Part shown: positions 1-7,197 of the stretch, piece after piece | How positions within the stretch are numbered: the stretch's first letter is position 1 | How the letters are laid out: every line of letters starts with the position of its first letter | NCBI GenBank assembly: GCA_934718065.1 | Contig: CAKUZR010000018.1 | Location: 1 to 34,819, forward strand | Origin: an uncultured Treponema sp. | GTDB lineage: Bacteria > Spirochaetota > Spirochaetia > Treponematales > Treponemataceae | Direction of reading: 5' to 3' | Length of the DNA stretch: 34,819 bases | Notes under the pieces: generated by a model | Databases searched by the model: none | What the model was told of the DNA's origin: nothing | The model's input: the letters and a program-made list of their open reading frames with translations, nothing else | Made by a program: the position numbers and the translations under genes

Positions 1-27
1 AGGCTGAGGGCGCGAGGTTTTATGGCG

Positions 28-54
28 GCGGACATGCGGAGGTCCGCTTTTTTT
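28..54 (+). terminator. Intrinsic terminator of a gene upstream of the window
   Basis: A perfect 6-bp stem (GCGGAC at 28-33, GTCCGC at 42-47) encloses an 8-base loop and is followed directly by seven T residues. This is the classic form of a rho-independent terminator reading rightwards. The gene it would end lies off the left edge. Nothing else in the first 60 bases looks coding. Confidence 0.6.
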
Positions 55-408
55 ATTTGGGATGCCCAGGAAACTGCATCGATATAAGCCCTGAAAGGAC
101 AGCTGTCGGCATTGGCTTTCTGCGCGCGGGCGGATACATTGCTTTTCATGGGCTTGCCGCATATTTTGAGCGGGCCGCGTGTCCGGGCTGAAGGCCCTGG
201 GGATTTCGGATTTGAGGGAAGGGGCGGAGCCGGTGTCTGTGCGGGCTTGGCCTTGCCGGAACTGAATTTTATGTTCTGCTGGACCTTGACGGCGGTAATG
301 TTTCTGCGGAGGTGTTCTGACGGACTCCGTGTTCTTTTCGGTGTGGAATATGCAAAGAAATCTTTGTCGGGGCTGTCAGGAGACAGGCGCTGGGCATGCC
401 GGTGAATT

Positions 409-622
409 CCGGGAGCCGCTTTCTTCCAGTGTGGCTTTTGATTTGGACGGGAGCGGCGGATCTGGAGAGTCAGCTCTGCTGAGTACGGCTGCCGGCGTTC
501 TGGATCCGGATGAATGGCCGGCTGGTATTAATAAAAACGCCGGAAGTTCGTTTTTTGCCGCGGAATCCTTCCTTTACTGAGAGCGGTGCAATCTTCGGGC
601 ATGTTTTTAGAGGCTGCCCGGA
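409..622 (+). pseudogene. Decayed fragment of an ABC-F (uup-like) gene
   Basis: This segment aligns along its length with 2588-2821, the 5' part of the intact ABC-F gene, at roughly 78 percent identity by hand. Shared blocks include GGAGCCGCTTT, TGCCGGCGTTCTG, CCGGATGAA, AATAAAAA and the stretch encoding INKNAG. The copy has lost 24 bases upstream of the Walker A region and gained one T in a T run near 551-556, which breaks the frame. Its Walker A lysine codon is changed to glutamate (GSGES in place of GTGKS). It lacks a start and the remaining four fifths of the gene. It lies in the same orientation as its relative, with cysK between them. Differences are dominated by A-to-G changes. Homology is seen directly; the history is inferred. 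Confidence 0.75.
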
Positions 623-1122
623 TTATAGGGGCTTCCGGTGCGGGAACAGGAAATGGCTCGCGCTTGTGATGGGAATAATGCTGCGCCGGGTGGGGATTCC
701 CGGCGGCTACGGCGAGCCTGAAGGCCGAGGCGGGAAAAGCCCGGGATTGCGGTGTGATAAAGTGGAGAAGCGGTAGCAACGCATCTCGGACAAAAACACA
801 GGAGGAAGGGCTTGTACGGAGAATGCCGTGCAGAGATTAGGGGCATTATAACGCGGCTTGCCGCTCTTTGTGGAAAGCCATTTATGGTGAATTAAATCTA
901 CCGGCGATAGTGGTGGCATTTTATTTTGAAAATAGCTAAAAAGTCAGCGGTGTGGTTGGAAAATGTTCGGCTTTTTTACGGAACTTCATCGCGGATGGAG
1001 CGGGCGGAAAATATTTTGCCTTGTCTGGAAATGGTTTGGCAGGACAGAAGTGTGCGCGGAAGCGAATTTTGGAAGCGGGGTTTTTGAAAAACTTTGTGAT
1101 TCTGACGGGGCATGGCGCAGAG

Positions 1123-1351
1123 TGAAATATTATTGTTGGCTTGAAGTTTCTGATGTGGCAAGGATTGGAAGGTCTGGCGAAGCCAGTTCGTGCGCGGGTT
1201 AAAAATTTTTTGCCTGCAAGCCGGTTTAAGCTGCTGGAAAGTTTTGCTTTTGAAAATCGGCTTTAAAGCGCAGGAATGGAGGCGAAAGCCGGAAACCTGG
1301 AAAGCCTGGTTTTGATTGGTGAGCTTAGCGAGCCAAGCAAAAGCCACCCAG
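1123..1351 (+). repeat. Degenerate hairpin repeat, left copy
   Basis: This stretch resembles the reverse complement of 34377-34546. Conserved islands are GAAATATT near its start, GTGGCAAGGATTGGAAGG (1156-1173; GTGGCAGGGATTGGAAGG in the other copy), AATGGAGGCG, CTGGAAAGCC and CCAAGCAAAAGCCACCC near its end. Between the islands lie short hairpins such as CTGGCGAAGCCAG, whose stem sequence differs from that of the matching hairpin in the other copy. No open frame is shared, so this looks like an RNA- or DNA-structure element or a non-autonomous mobile repeat. Confidence 0.6.
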
Positions 1352-1401
1352 ATGATGAAAAATTAAAATTTGAGATTTTGTTTTTCGTGGGCGAATTTTA
1401 C

Positions 1402-1430
1402 TTGACAACGCGGGAAGTTAATGTTATATA
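1402..1430 (+). promoter_or_regulatory. Promoter of cysK
   Basis: TTGACA at 1402-1407 and TATATA at 1425-1430 are separated by exactly 17 bases, close to the bacterial sigma-70 consensus. The predicted transcript starts near 1437, giving a leader of about 38 bases before the ATG at 1475. Confidence 0.7.
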
Positions 1431-1474
1431 TTTTATATAAACCTATTGAAAAAGTAGGAAATATAGGAGTTGTT

Positions 1475-2407
1475 ATGTCTACAATTTATACGTCAGCGGA
1501 TTTGTTAATTGGTCACACACCTTTGCTGGAACTTTCTCATATTGAAAAGGAATTTAATCTTGAGGCGAAAATTATTGCTAAGCTGGAATATTTTAATCCG
1601 GCGGGCAGCGTAAAAGATCGTATTGCTAAAAAAATGCTGGATGATGCGGAAAAGGCCGGAAAAATCAGTGCGGGTGCTACGATTATTGAGCCGACTTCGG
1701 GAAATACTGGCATCGGGCTTGCGTCGGTGGGCGTTGCGCGTGGCTACAAGGTTATTATTGTTATGCCGGAAACTATGTCGGTTGAGCGCAGGCAGATTAT
1801 AAAGGCTTATGGTGCGGAAATTGTTCTTACTGAAGGCGCGAAGGGCATGAAAGGTGCTATTGCGAAGGCTGAGGAGCTTCACCAGGCGACTCCGAACAGT
1901 TTTATTCCTGGTCAGTTTGTGAATCCGGCGAACCCTAAGGCGCATTATGAGGCGACTGGTCCTGAGATTTGGGAAGATACGGATGGCAAGGTTGACTGGT
2001 TTGTGGCTGGTGTTGGAACTGGCGGAACTGTTTCTGGCGTTGGAAAATATCTTAAGGAAAAGAATCCTGCTGTGAAAGTTGCGGCGGTTGAACCGGCTTC
2101 TTCGGCTGTGCTTTCAACTGGTGTTGCAGGACCGCATAAAATCCAGGGAATCGGAGCGGGTTTTGTTCCGGATGTTCTTGACAAAAATATTTATGATGAA
2201 GTTATCCGTGTTGAAAACGACGACGCTTTTGCTTACGGCAAGCTGGTTGGACGCAAGGAGGGAATTCTGGTTGGAATTTCTTCTGGCGCTGCTTTGCGTG
2301 CTGCGGTTGAAATTGCTAAAAGACCTGAAAACAAAGGCAAGAATATTGTTGTGCTTTTCCCGGACACAGGCGACCGATATCTTTCAACACCGTTGTTTGC
2401 TGACTAA
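1475..2407 (+). CDS. cysK: Cysteine synthase (O-acetylserine sulfhydrylase)
   Basis: This 310-residue PLP-dependent enzyme makes cysteine from O-acetylserine and sulfide in the cytoplasm. The PLP lysine lies in NPAGSVKDR (Lys47), the substrate loop is PTSGNTG (73-79), and the PLP-phosphate loop is the [10 protein letters not shown] segment. Length and motif order fit the CysK/CysM family throughout. The frame is open from 1421, but the ATG at 1475 is chosen because an AGGAG sits at 1466-1470 and the family N-terminus starts there. The upstream in-frame ATG lies inside the promoter. It has its own promoter, and a terminator follows at 2481-2518, so it is probably monocistronic. No cysE lies nearby. 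CysK versus CysM cannot be settled by eye. Confidence 0.93.
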   Translation: MSTIYTSADLLIGHTPLLELSHIEKEFNLEAKIIAKLEYFNPAGSVKDRIAKKMLDDAEKAGKISAGATIIEPTSGNTGIGLASVGVARGYKVIIVMPETMSVERRQIIKAYGAEIVLTEGAKGMKGAIAKAEELHQATPNSFIPGQFVNPANPKAHYEATGPEIWEDTDGKVDWFVAGVGTGGTVSGVGKYLKEKNPAVKVAAVEPASSAVLSTGVAGPHKIQGIGAGFVPDVLDKNIYDEVIRVENDDAFAYGKLVGRKEGILVGISSGAALRAAVEIAKRPENKGKNIVVLFPDTGDRYLSTPLFAD

Positions 2408-2480
2408 TTTTTGACAGGTTGAATGTTTGGTTTTTTGTAAGAAAATCAACATTCGCCATAATAAATTCAGTTTGAAATGA

Positions 2481-2518
2481 AATAACCTGAGCAATTTTCT
2501 GCCAGGTTATTTTTTTTG
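2481..2518 (+). terminator. Intrinsic terminator after cysK
   Basis: The 9-bp inverted repeat AATAACCTG / CAGGTTATT (2481-2489 and 2503-2511) runs into a T tract. It lies between the cysK stop and the ABC-F promoter and separates the two transcription units. Confidence 0.8.
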
Positions 2519-2532
2519 TGTTCTTATTTTGA

Positions 2533-2538
2533 TATAAT
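2533..2538 (+). promoter_or_regulatory. -10 box of the ABC-F gene, leaderless arrangement
   Basis: A perfect TATAAT lies only 6 bases before the ATG at 2545, and there is no Shine-Dalgarno sequence. Transcription should start at or within a base or two of the start codon. The -35 region falls in the T tract of the preceding terminator and is poor. Confidence 0.55.
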
Positions 2539-2544
2539 TATTTT

Positions 2545-4479
2545 ATGAATATTCTTTCTGTAAATAATTTGAAGAAAATTGGCCGCGAGGAGCCGCTTTT
2601 TTCCAATGTGACTTTTGGCTTGAACGAGGGCGACAAGGCAGCTCTTATTGGGCGCAACGGAACTGGAAAATCAACTTTGCTGAACACAATTGCCGGCGTT
2701 CTGTCTCCGGATGAAGGCTCGGTTGTTATCAATAAAAATGCCGGAATTTCGTTTTTGCCGCAAAATCCTTCTTTTTCTGAAAGCGACACAATCCGCGAGC
2801 ATATTTTTAAGGGCGGCTCGGAAAAACTTGAAATTATACAGAAATATCTGGAGGCCTGCGAAAAGCTTGGAAATGCCGGCGCGGAATCTTCGGCGCAAAA
2901 GACTTTTGACGAGTTGAATGTTCTGATGGAGCAGAAAGATTTGTGGAACTACGAGTCTCAGGTCAGCTCGGTGCTTTCAACGCTTGGGATAACGGATATG
3001 TCCAGAAAAATGGGTTCTCTTTCCGGCGGAATGTTGAAGAAAGTTGCTTTGGCGCAAGTGCTTGTTGAGGACACAAAACTTCTGCTGCTGGATGAGCCGA
3101 CAAACCATCTTGATATAAAAACAATTTCCTGGTTGCAGAATTATCTTTGCAATACTGACAGAACTGTTCTGATGGTTACGCACGACCGTTATTTTCTGGA
3201 TGCGGTCTGCAATAACATTTTTGAGCTTTTCAGGCATAAAATTAAGTTGTACCAGGGAAATTATTCCACTTATCTTGAAAAAAAACAGATTGAATCGGAA
3301 ATTGAGCAGAATACGGACAGAAGAATTGAGTCGGTTCTGCGGTTTGAGCGCGACTGGCTTAGGCGAGGTCCGTGCGCGCGAGGCACAAAGGCTAAGGCGA
3401 GAATTCAGCGCGATATGCAGCTTATAAACCGGGAAAAATTCAAGGCGGACAAGGGTTTTTCATTTGAAGTTCAGGGCAGAAGGCTTGGCGGCAAGGTTCT
3501 GGAGCTTCATTCAATAAGCAAAAATTATCCGAAAGGCTACGTTTCTGAAAATGCGGAAAAAATCGTGCCGGTCATTTCAGATTTTTCGTATATTTTTACA
3601 AAAGGGCAGCGGATAGGAATTTTTGGCGACAACGGCTCAGGAAAGTCAACGTTTTTGAATATTGTCACTGGAAATTTAAAGCCTGACACAGGAACGGTTG
3701 TGGTCGGGGAAAACACGGTTTTTGGCTATTACAATCAGAATCCTGTTTTTAAGGACAAAAATATTTCGGTTCTGGAATATCTGAAGGAATCGGCTGAATA
3801 TATTACAAAAAATGACGGAAAAACGCTGAGCGCAGGGCAGTTTCTTTCGGAGTTCGGATTTGAAGGGAAAATTCAGGGGGCGGCTGTTGAAAATTTAAGC
3901 GGCGGCGAAAGAAAACGTCTTTTTCTGATTCGGCTTTTGATGTCGAATCCAAATTTTTTGATTTTGGACGAGCCGACCAACGATTTTGATATTTTTACAA
4001 TGAATGTGCTTGAGCAGTTCCTTGAAAATTACCAGGGCTGCCTGCTGGTTGTTAGCCATGACCGTTATTTTATGGATAAAGTCTGCGATTCGCTTTTTAT
4101 TCTTGAAGATGACGGAAATATAAGCGGTTTTGTTGGAAAATGCTCGGAATATATTCAGTACAGGGAAGAAAAACAGCGGGAAGCGGAACTTTCTGCCCGC
4201 TCGCAAAAAGCTGAAAAAGAGAAAAAATCACTTGAAGCTGAAAAACCGGCTGCTTCGGCGGCGTCTGCAAAAAGGAAAAGAACTTTTAAGGAACAGAAAG
4301 AATTTGAGTCAATTGAGCAGGAAATCTTGGTTCTGGAAGAAAAAAAGTCAGAGCTGGAGAATCAGATGTCCAGCGGCGCAAAAGTGGATTTTGAAGCCTT
4401 GAACCGCGAATATGCGGAGGTGAACTCGGTGCTGGAGGAGAAATACTCAAAGTGGGAAGAACTTGCTTCATTAGGATGA
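2545..4479 (+). CDS. uup: ABC-F family ATPase, Uup type
   Basis: This 644-residue protein has two ABC ATPase domains and no membrane segments, so it belongs to the ABC-F group of ribosome-associated ATPases. Domain 1 has Walker A GRNGTGKST (36-44), signature LSGGM (159-163) and Walker B ending DEPTNHLD (from Asp183). Domain 2 has Walker A GDNGSGKST (361-369), signature LSGGERKR (from 451) and Walker B DEPTND (from Asp475). The inter-domain linker carries the Arg-rich WLRRGPCARGTKAKAR segment. The C-terminus (about 575-644) is a charged coiled coil. Linker and coiled coil together point to Uup rather than EttA. Uup proteins bind ribosomes and branched DNA and affect transposon excision. A decayed fragment of a relative lies upstream of cysK. 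The stop codon lies inside a 12-bp hairpin. Confidence 0.9.
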   Translation: MNILSVNNLKKIGREEPLFSNVTFGLNEGDKAALIGRNGTGKSTLLNTIAGVLSPDEGSVVINKNAGISFLPQNPSFSESDTIREHIFKGGSEKLEIIQKYLEACEKLGNAGAESSAQKTFDELNVLMEQKDLWNYESQVSSVLSTLGITDMSRKMGSLSGGMLKKVALAQVLVEDTKLLLLDEPTNHLDIKTISWLQNYLCNTDRTVLMVTHDRYFLDAVCNNIFELFRHKIKLYQGNYSTYLEKKQIESEIEQNTDRRIESVLRFERDWLRRGPCARGTKAKARIQRDMQLINREKFKADKGFSFEVQGRRLGGKVLELHSISKNYPKGYVSENAEKIVPVISDFSYIFTKGQRIGIFGDNGSGKSTFLNIVTGNLKPDTGTVVVGENTVFGYYNQNPVFKDKNISVLEYLKESAEYITKNDGKTLSAGQFLSEFGFEGKIQGAAVENLSGGERKRLFLIRLLMSNPNFLILDEPTNDFDIFTMNVLEQFLENYQGCLLVVSHDRYFMDKVCDSLFILEDDGNISGFVGKCSEYIQYREEKQREAELSARSQKAEKEKKSLEAEKPAASAASAKRKRTFKEQKEFESIEQEILVLEEKKSELENQMSSGAKVDFEALNREYAEVNSVLEEKYSKWEELASLG

Positions 4480-4606
4480 AGCAAGTTCCGCGATTTATCA
4501 AGAAACTGCGCGACTGCTCGTTTCGCTCAGGGAGTTTCTTGCTTCGCTGGAGTGAAGCAAGAAACTTCGATTCATAAAGAAACTGCGCGACTGTTCGTTT
4601 CTCTCA
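4460..4606. repeat. Hairpin cluster between convergent genes
   Basis: Two perfect hairpins lie in tandem. The first has a 12-bp stem at 4460-4471/4476-4487 and contains the uup stop codon. The second has a 13-bp stem at 4533-4545/4554-4566. Both stems carry the word CTTGCTTC. A 29-base direct repeat beginning AGAAACTGCGCGACTG occurs at 4501-4529 and 4578-4606 with two differences; its second copy contains the stop codon of the FAD oxidoreductase gene. AGAAACT can also pair with AGTTTCT, so alternative folds exist. The hairpins lack clear T tracts but may terminate transcription from both sides. Confidence 0.7.
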
Positions 4607-6196
4607 TGCAAGTATTTTTGCGATTGCGGTGCAGACGTTTTCGCCGTCAAGGGCGGATGAAACGATTCCGCCTGCGTAGCCTGCGCCTTCGCCTGCCGGA
4701 TAAAGTCCTTTCAGCGCGGTGCATTCGCAGGTTTCCTTGTTCCTTGTGATTCGTACCGGAGTGCTGGTCCGCGTTTCAATTGCAATCATTGTTGCGTTTT
4801 TGCACAGAAATCCTTTCATATTTGCGCCGAAAGTTTTGAATGCGGCGGCAAGCCTGCCGGAAATTTGTTTTGGAAGCCACTGGTCCAGCCTGGAAGCGAC
4901 AATGCCCGGCGTGTAGCTTGTGGAAGGAAAATCTTTTGTTTCTTTCTGCGCAAGAAAATCTGTCATCGTTTGCGCAGGAGCGGCCTGCCCCTTTCCGTGC
5001 CTTTTAGCTTCTTTTTCGAGCCACGTTCTGTAGTAAAGTCCTGCGAGCGCCTTGCATCCGCTGGCTGCGGCTTCCTCTGAAAAGCGTTCTGGAATATCTT
5101 CCGGGCGGGTTTCCACAACAAAAGCGGCGTTCGACCACTGGGAATTTCTTCCGGCTGCGCTCATTCCGTTTACAACTATTTCATCTGGGCCGGAGCTTGA
5201 AGGAACAATGAATCCGCCGGGACACATGCAGAAAGAATAAACGCCTCTTTCCTGGACTTGGGTTGTGAGCCTGTATTCGGCTGCGCCCATTCCTTCAGTT
5301 TTTCCGTGGTACTGAATTTTGTCAATCAGCGCGCGCGGATGTTCAACCCGGACTCCAACGGCGAATGTTTTTGCTTCCAGCGCGTCGGGCGCATTTTTCG
5401 CAATCATTTCGTAAATATCAGCGGCGGAATGTCCTGTTGCAAGAAGAACCGCATCGCCAAAAAAATCCTTTTCCTCGTTTGTTTTTACGTTGAAAGTTTT
5501 GATTCCCGCAACTTTTTCTCCGCTTAGAATCAAGTCAACGCATTTGCAGTTGAAATGAATCTCGCCGCCCTGCGCGGTTATAAAATCCTTGATGTTGTTC
5601 ACAACGCCCGGCAGCTTGTCTGTTCCGATGTGCGGATGCGCGTCTGTAAGAATTTTTTCATTCGCGCCGAAGTGGTTGAAAATCCGGAGAATTTTTGAAA
5701 TGTCGCCGCGCTTGTTGCTGCGCGTGTAAAGCTTTCCGTCTGAAAAAGTTCCTGCGCCGCCTTCGCCGAAGCAGTAGTTTGAATTTGAATCCACAAAATC
5801 CTGCGTGCTGATTTTGGCGATTGCCTTTTTGCGGGCGGAAGTTTCCTCGCCGCGCTCAATTATCACAGGTTTTATGCCGCTTTCAAGAAGTTTTAGCGCG
5901 CCAAAAAGTCCTGCCGGCCCTGAACCGACTATTACAACCGTTTTTGCGTTGTCTGCCTTTTTCCAGCGCGGAAGAAGCGGCTCTGCGGAAGAAGAATTTT
6001 CGTCCTTGTAAAAAACTGAATAGCGCAGGTGGAATTTCAGCTGCCCGTGCCGTGCGTCAATTGATTTTTTTTCCAGTGTGAATTTTGAAAAATCTGAAGG
6101 AAGATTATTTTTTGAAAGCTCTGTTTTTATCAGCTTTTCAATAAGCGTTGAATTTGATTCCTGAGATGGAAGAATTGTGATTGAAACTTGATTCAT
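4604..6196 (-). CDS. FAD-dependent oxidoreductase, COG2509-like
   Basis: This 530-residue cytoplasmic protein has an N-terminal extension of about 85 residues and then the FAD-binding Rossmann motif VVIVGSGPAGLFGA (87-100). Further motifs are NYCFGEGGAGTFSDGKL, LLATGHSA, and a C-terminal PAGEGAGYAGGI segment typical of the second FAD contact. The pattern matches the large, poorly characterised family of predicted FAD-dependent dehydrogenases (COG2509), seen in many anaerobes. Substrate and electron partner are unknown. No signal peptide or membrane segment is present. The start ATG has no ribosome site but has a TAAAAT box 6 bases upstream, so the mRNA may be leaderless. It converges with uup, and the two stops are about 125 bases apart. 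Confidence 0.85.
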   Translation of the reverse strand: MNQVSITILPSQESNSTLIEKLIKTELSKNNLPSDFSKFTLEKKSIDARHGQLKFHLRYSVFYKDENSSSAEPLLPRWKKADNAKTVVIVGSGPAGLFGALKLLESGIKPVIIERGEETSARKKAIAKISTQDFVDSNSNYCFGEGGAGTFSDGKLYTRSNKRGDISKILRIFNHFGANEKILTDAHPHIGTDKLPGVVNNIKDFITAQGGEIHFNCKCVDLILSGEKVAGIKTFNVKTNEEKDFFGDAVLLATGHSAADIYEMIAKNAPDALEAKTFAVGVRVEHPRALIDKIQYHGKTEGMGAAEYRLTTQVQERGVYSFCMCPGGFIVPSSSGPDEIVVNGMSAAGRNSQWSNAAFVVETRPEDIPERFSEEAAASGCKALAGLYYRTWLEKEAKRHGKGQAAPAQTMTDFLAQKETKDFPSTSYTPGIVASRLDQWLPKQISGRLAAAFKTFGANMKGFLCKNATMIAIETRTSTPVRITRNKETCECTALKGLYPAGEGAGYAGGIVSSALDGENVCTAIAKILA

Positions 6197-6202
6197 AGCC
6201 GA

Positions 6203-6208
6203 ATTTTA
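6203..6208 (-). promoter_or_regulatory. -10-like box of the FAD oxidoreductase gene, leaderless arrangement
   Basis: On the minus strand GATAAAAT ends 6 bases before the ATG, with no Shine-Dalgarno between. No convincing -35 is seen. The spacing matches that of several other genes in the window. Confidence 0.4.
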
Positions 6209-6255
6209 TCAGATTCAGCTATGAATTGCGAGTAGTTATTCTTGCGGCTGGAAAT

Positions 6256-6843
6256 TTATTCCAGGCTTTCGGCTCTGGTGTACCAGTTTTTGTTTATCCA
6301 GCCGGAATTTTCATGCTCGGAGCAGAATTTTATGTATGAGTCTGAAAAGTCTTTGTCCCATTCAACGCGCCAGTAGTAATAGTTTATGTCATTCATTGAA
6401 ATGTCCAGGTCGATTATTCCCAGGTTTACAACCGAATTTGACAGCGGCATAAAGTGGAAATTCGTTGTCTTGTTCTTGTCAAATTTCGCTTCGTATACAA
6501 TTTCGTAGCCGTTTCCGTAGTTCACTTTGGATTTTAGGCTGTAGATTATGTAAGTTCCGCTTGGAACATTTTTGCGCATGAACTCGCCTTTGTAGTTGGT
6601 TGTCATTGTTATTATGCGCTTTGTCTTGATGTTCTGAAATTTTACTTCGATTCCGTCTTTTTTTGTGCTTGACTCTGGAATTCCATAGTTGTTTGGAATG
6701 CAGCTGAAATTGAAATAGACATTTCCGTACAAAAGATTGTCTTCTGTGTTTTTTGGCTCAGGAACAGACGTGCAGCCTGTAAAAATAACGCTTGCGCATA
6801 AGCAGAGTGTTGCAATCATAGTTGCAATAGTTGACTTTTTCAC
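6256..6843 (-). CDS. Small predicted lipoprotein with a carboxypeptidase-regulatory-like fold
   Basis: This 195-residue protein starts with a signal peptide and the lipobox FTGC (Cys24), so it should be a lipoprotein of the envelope. The mature part reads like one beta-sandwich: an early strand, then GIEVKF, then a TNYKGEF turn, then NVPSGTY. That order is typical of carboxypeptidase-regulatory or transthyretin-like modules, so the fold is suggested but no function can be assigned. The start is GTG at 6843, chosen because AAGGAG (6850-6855) lies 6 bases upstream, the best ribosome site in this part of the window, and because the signal peptide begins there. The gene lies downstream of ilvC on the same strand but is separated by a hairpin cluster, so it is probably independently expressed. 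Confidence 0.8.
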   Translation of the reverse strand: MKKSTIATMIATLCLCASVIFTGCTSVPEPKNTEDNLLYGNVYFNFSCIPNNYGIPESSTKKDGIEVKFQNIKTKRIITMTTNYKGEFMRKNVPSGTYIIYSLKSKVNYGNGYEIVYEAKFDKNKTTNFHFMPLSNSVVNLGIIDLDISMNDINYYYWRVEWDKDFSDSYIKFCSEHENSGWINKNWYTRAESLE

Positions 6844-7033
6844 TTGATTCTCCTTGTTGTGAAAACTTTTTTTATTTATGTTGCCTTCGGTAGTAAAGCG
6901 ACATTTTTAAATTGTAGAGGAAAATGTATGTTTGTGATAGAGCGGAAGGTCTGTAAAAAGAAATTTATGGAATTGAAAGATTTTGAAAGTGATTCTGAAC
7001 TGATGGAAAATTGTGTATGTAATAAAAGAAAAA

Positions 7034-7197
7034 GGGGCGTTGCGGGGAAAAACTGGTTTTGCCCCGCTGGAAAGGGTAGGCACAAACGGCTTTATGCCGG
7101 TTGTGCCGAGGGGAAGGCTTTCCCCTTCCTATTAAATAAGCCGCGAATTTATGCTACGCATAAACTCGTTACGATACTTTAAGCAAAACTTAAAGTA
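7034..7197. repeat. GGGCGTT-type hairpin cluster downstream of ilvC
   Basis: The cluster opens with GGGGCGTT and contains three GC-rich hairpins: 7042-7067 (12-bp arms, one mismatch), 7079-7107 (12-bp arms, one mismatch) and about 7108-7128. A weaker AT-rich one follows at about 7145-7167. A perfect 9-bp hairpin at 7175-7183/7189-7197 overlaps the ilvC stop codon. The opening word is shared with the cluster upstream of ilvC (8700-8822). It may end ilvC transcription, but multiple hairpins with unrelated stems suggest a dispersed structural repeat rather than a plain terminator. Confidence 0.6.

Larger units (their letters stand above)
60..1400. other. Gene-poor, GC-rich stretch with decayed sequence
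   Basis: No open frame here has a plausible start, ribosome site and recognisable protein. The stretch looks richer in GC than the neighbouring genes. It contains a fragment related to the downstream ABC-F gene (409-622) and a degenerate hairpin repeat (1123-1351). A short match around 203-219 to the second half of the ABC-F gene (near 3852) is too weak to claim. The open frames at 112-405, 510-776 and 976-1347 translate into low-complexity Arg/Gly/Ala or Gln/Phe-rich peptides typical of noncoding sequence. The most economical reading is a graveyard of decayed duplications between an upstream operon and the cysK promoter. Confidence 0.5.

Noticed and set aside
200..330. Possible decayed second half of an ABC-F gene
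   Set aside because: TTCGGATTTGAGGGAA matches the intact gene near 3852, but the rest aligns only with many gaps, and the order would be reversed relative to the 409-622 fragment.
976..1347. Minus-strand frame of 123 codons in the left repeat
   Set aside because: It has low-complexity Gln/Phe/Lys content, no ribosome site, and overlaps a structural repeat; the equivalent region of the right copy does not encode a related peptide.
409..2821. Diversity-generating retroelement, suggested by adenine-directed changes in the ABC-F ghost
   Set aside because: No reverse transcriptase or accessory gene is in the window. Changes are mainly A to G rather than A to any base, and there is no target gene with a variable C-type lectin end.
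6928..7182. Plus-strand frame of 84 codons with AGAGGA 7 bases before its ATG
   Set aside because: The ribosome site is good, but more than half of the frame translates the hairpin cluster and its end runs to the ilvC stop. The peptide is unlike any family I know. It could be a short real peptide gene at most.
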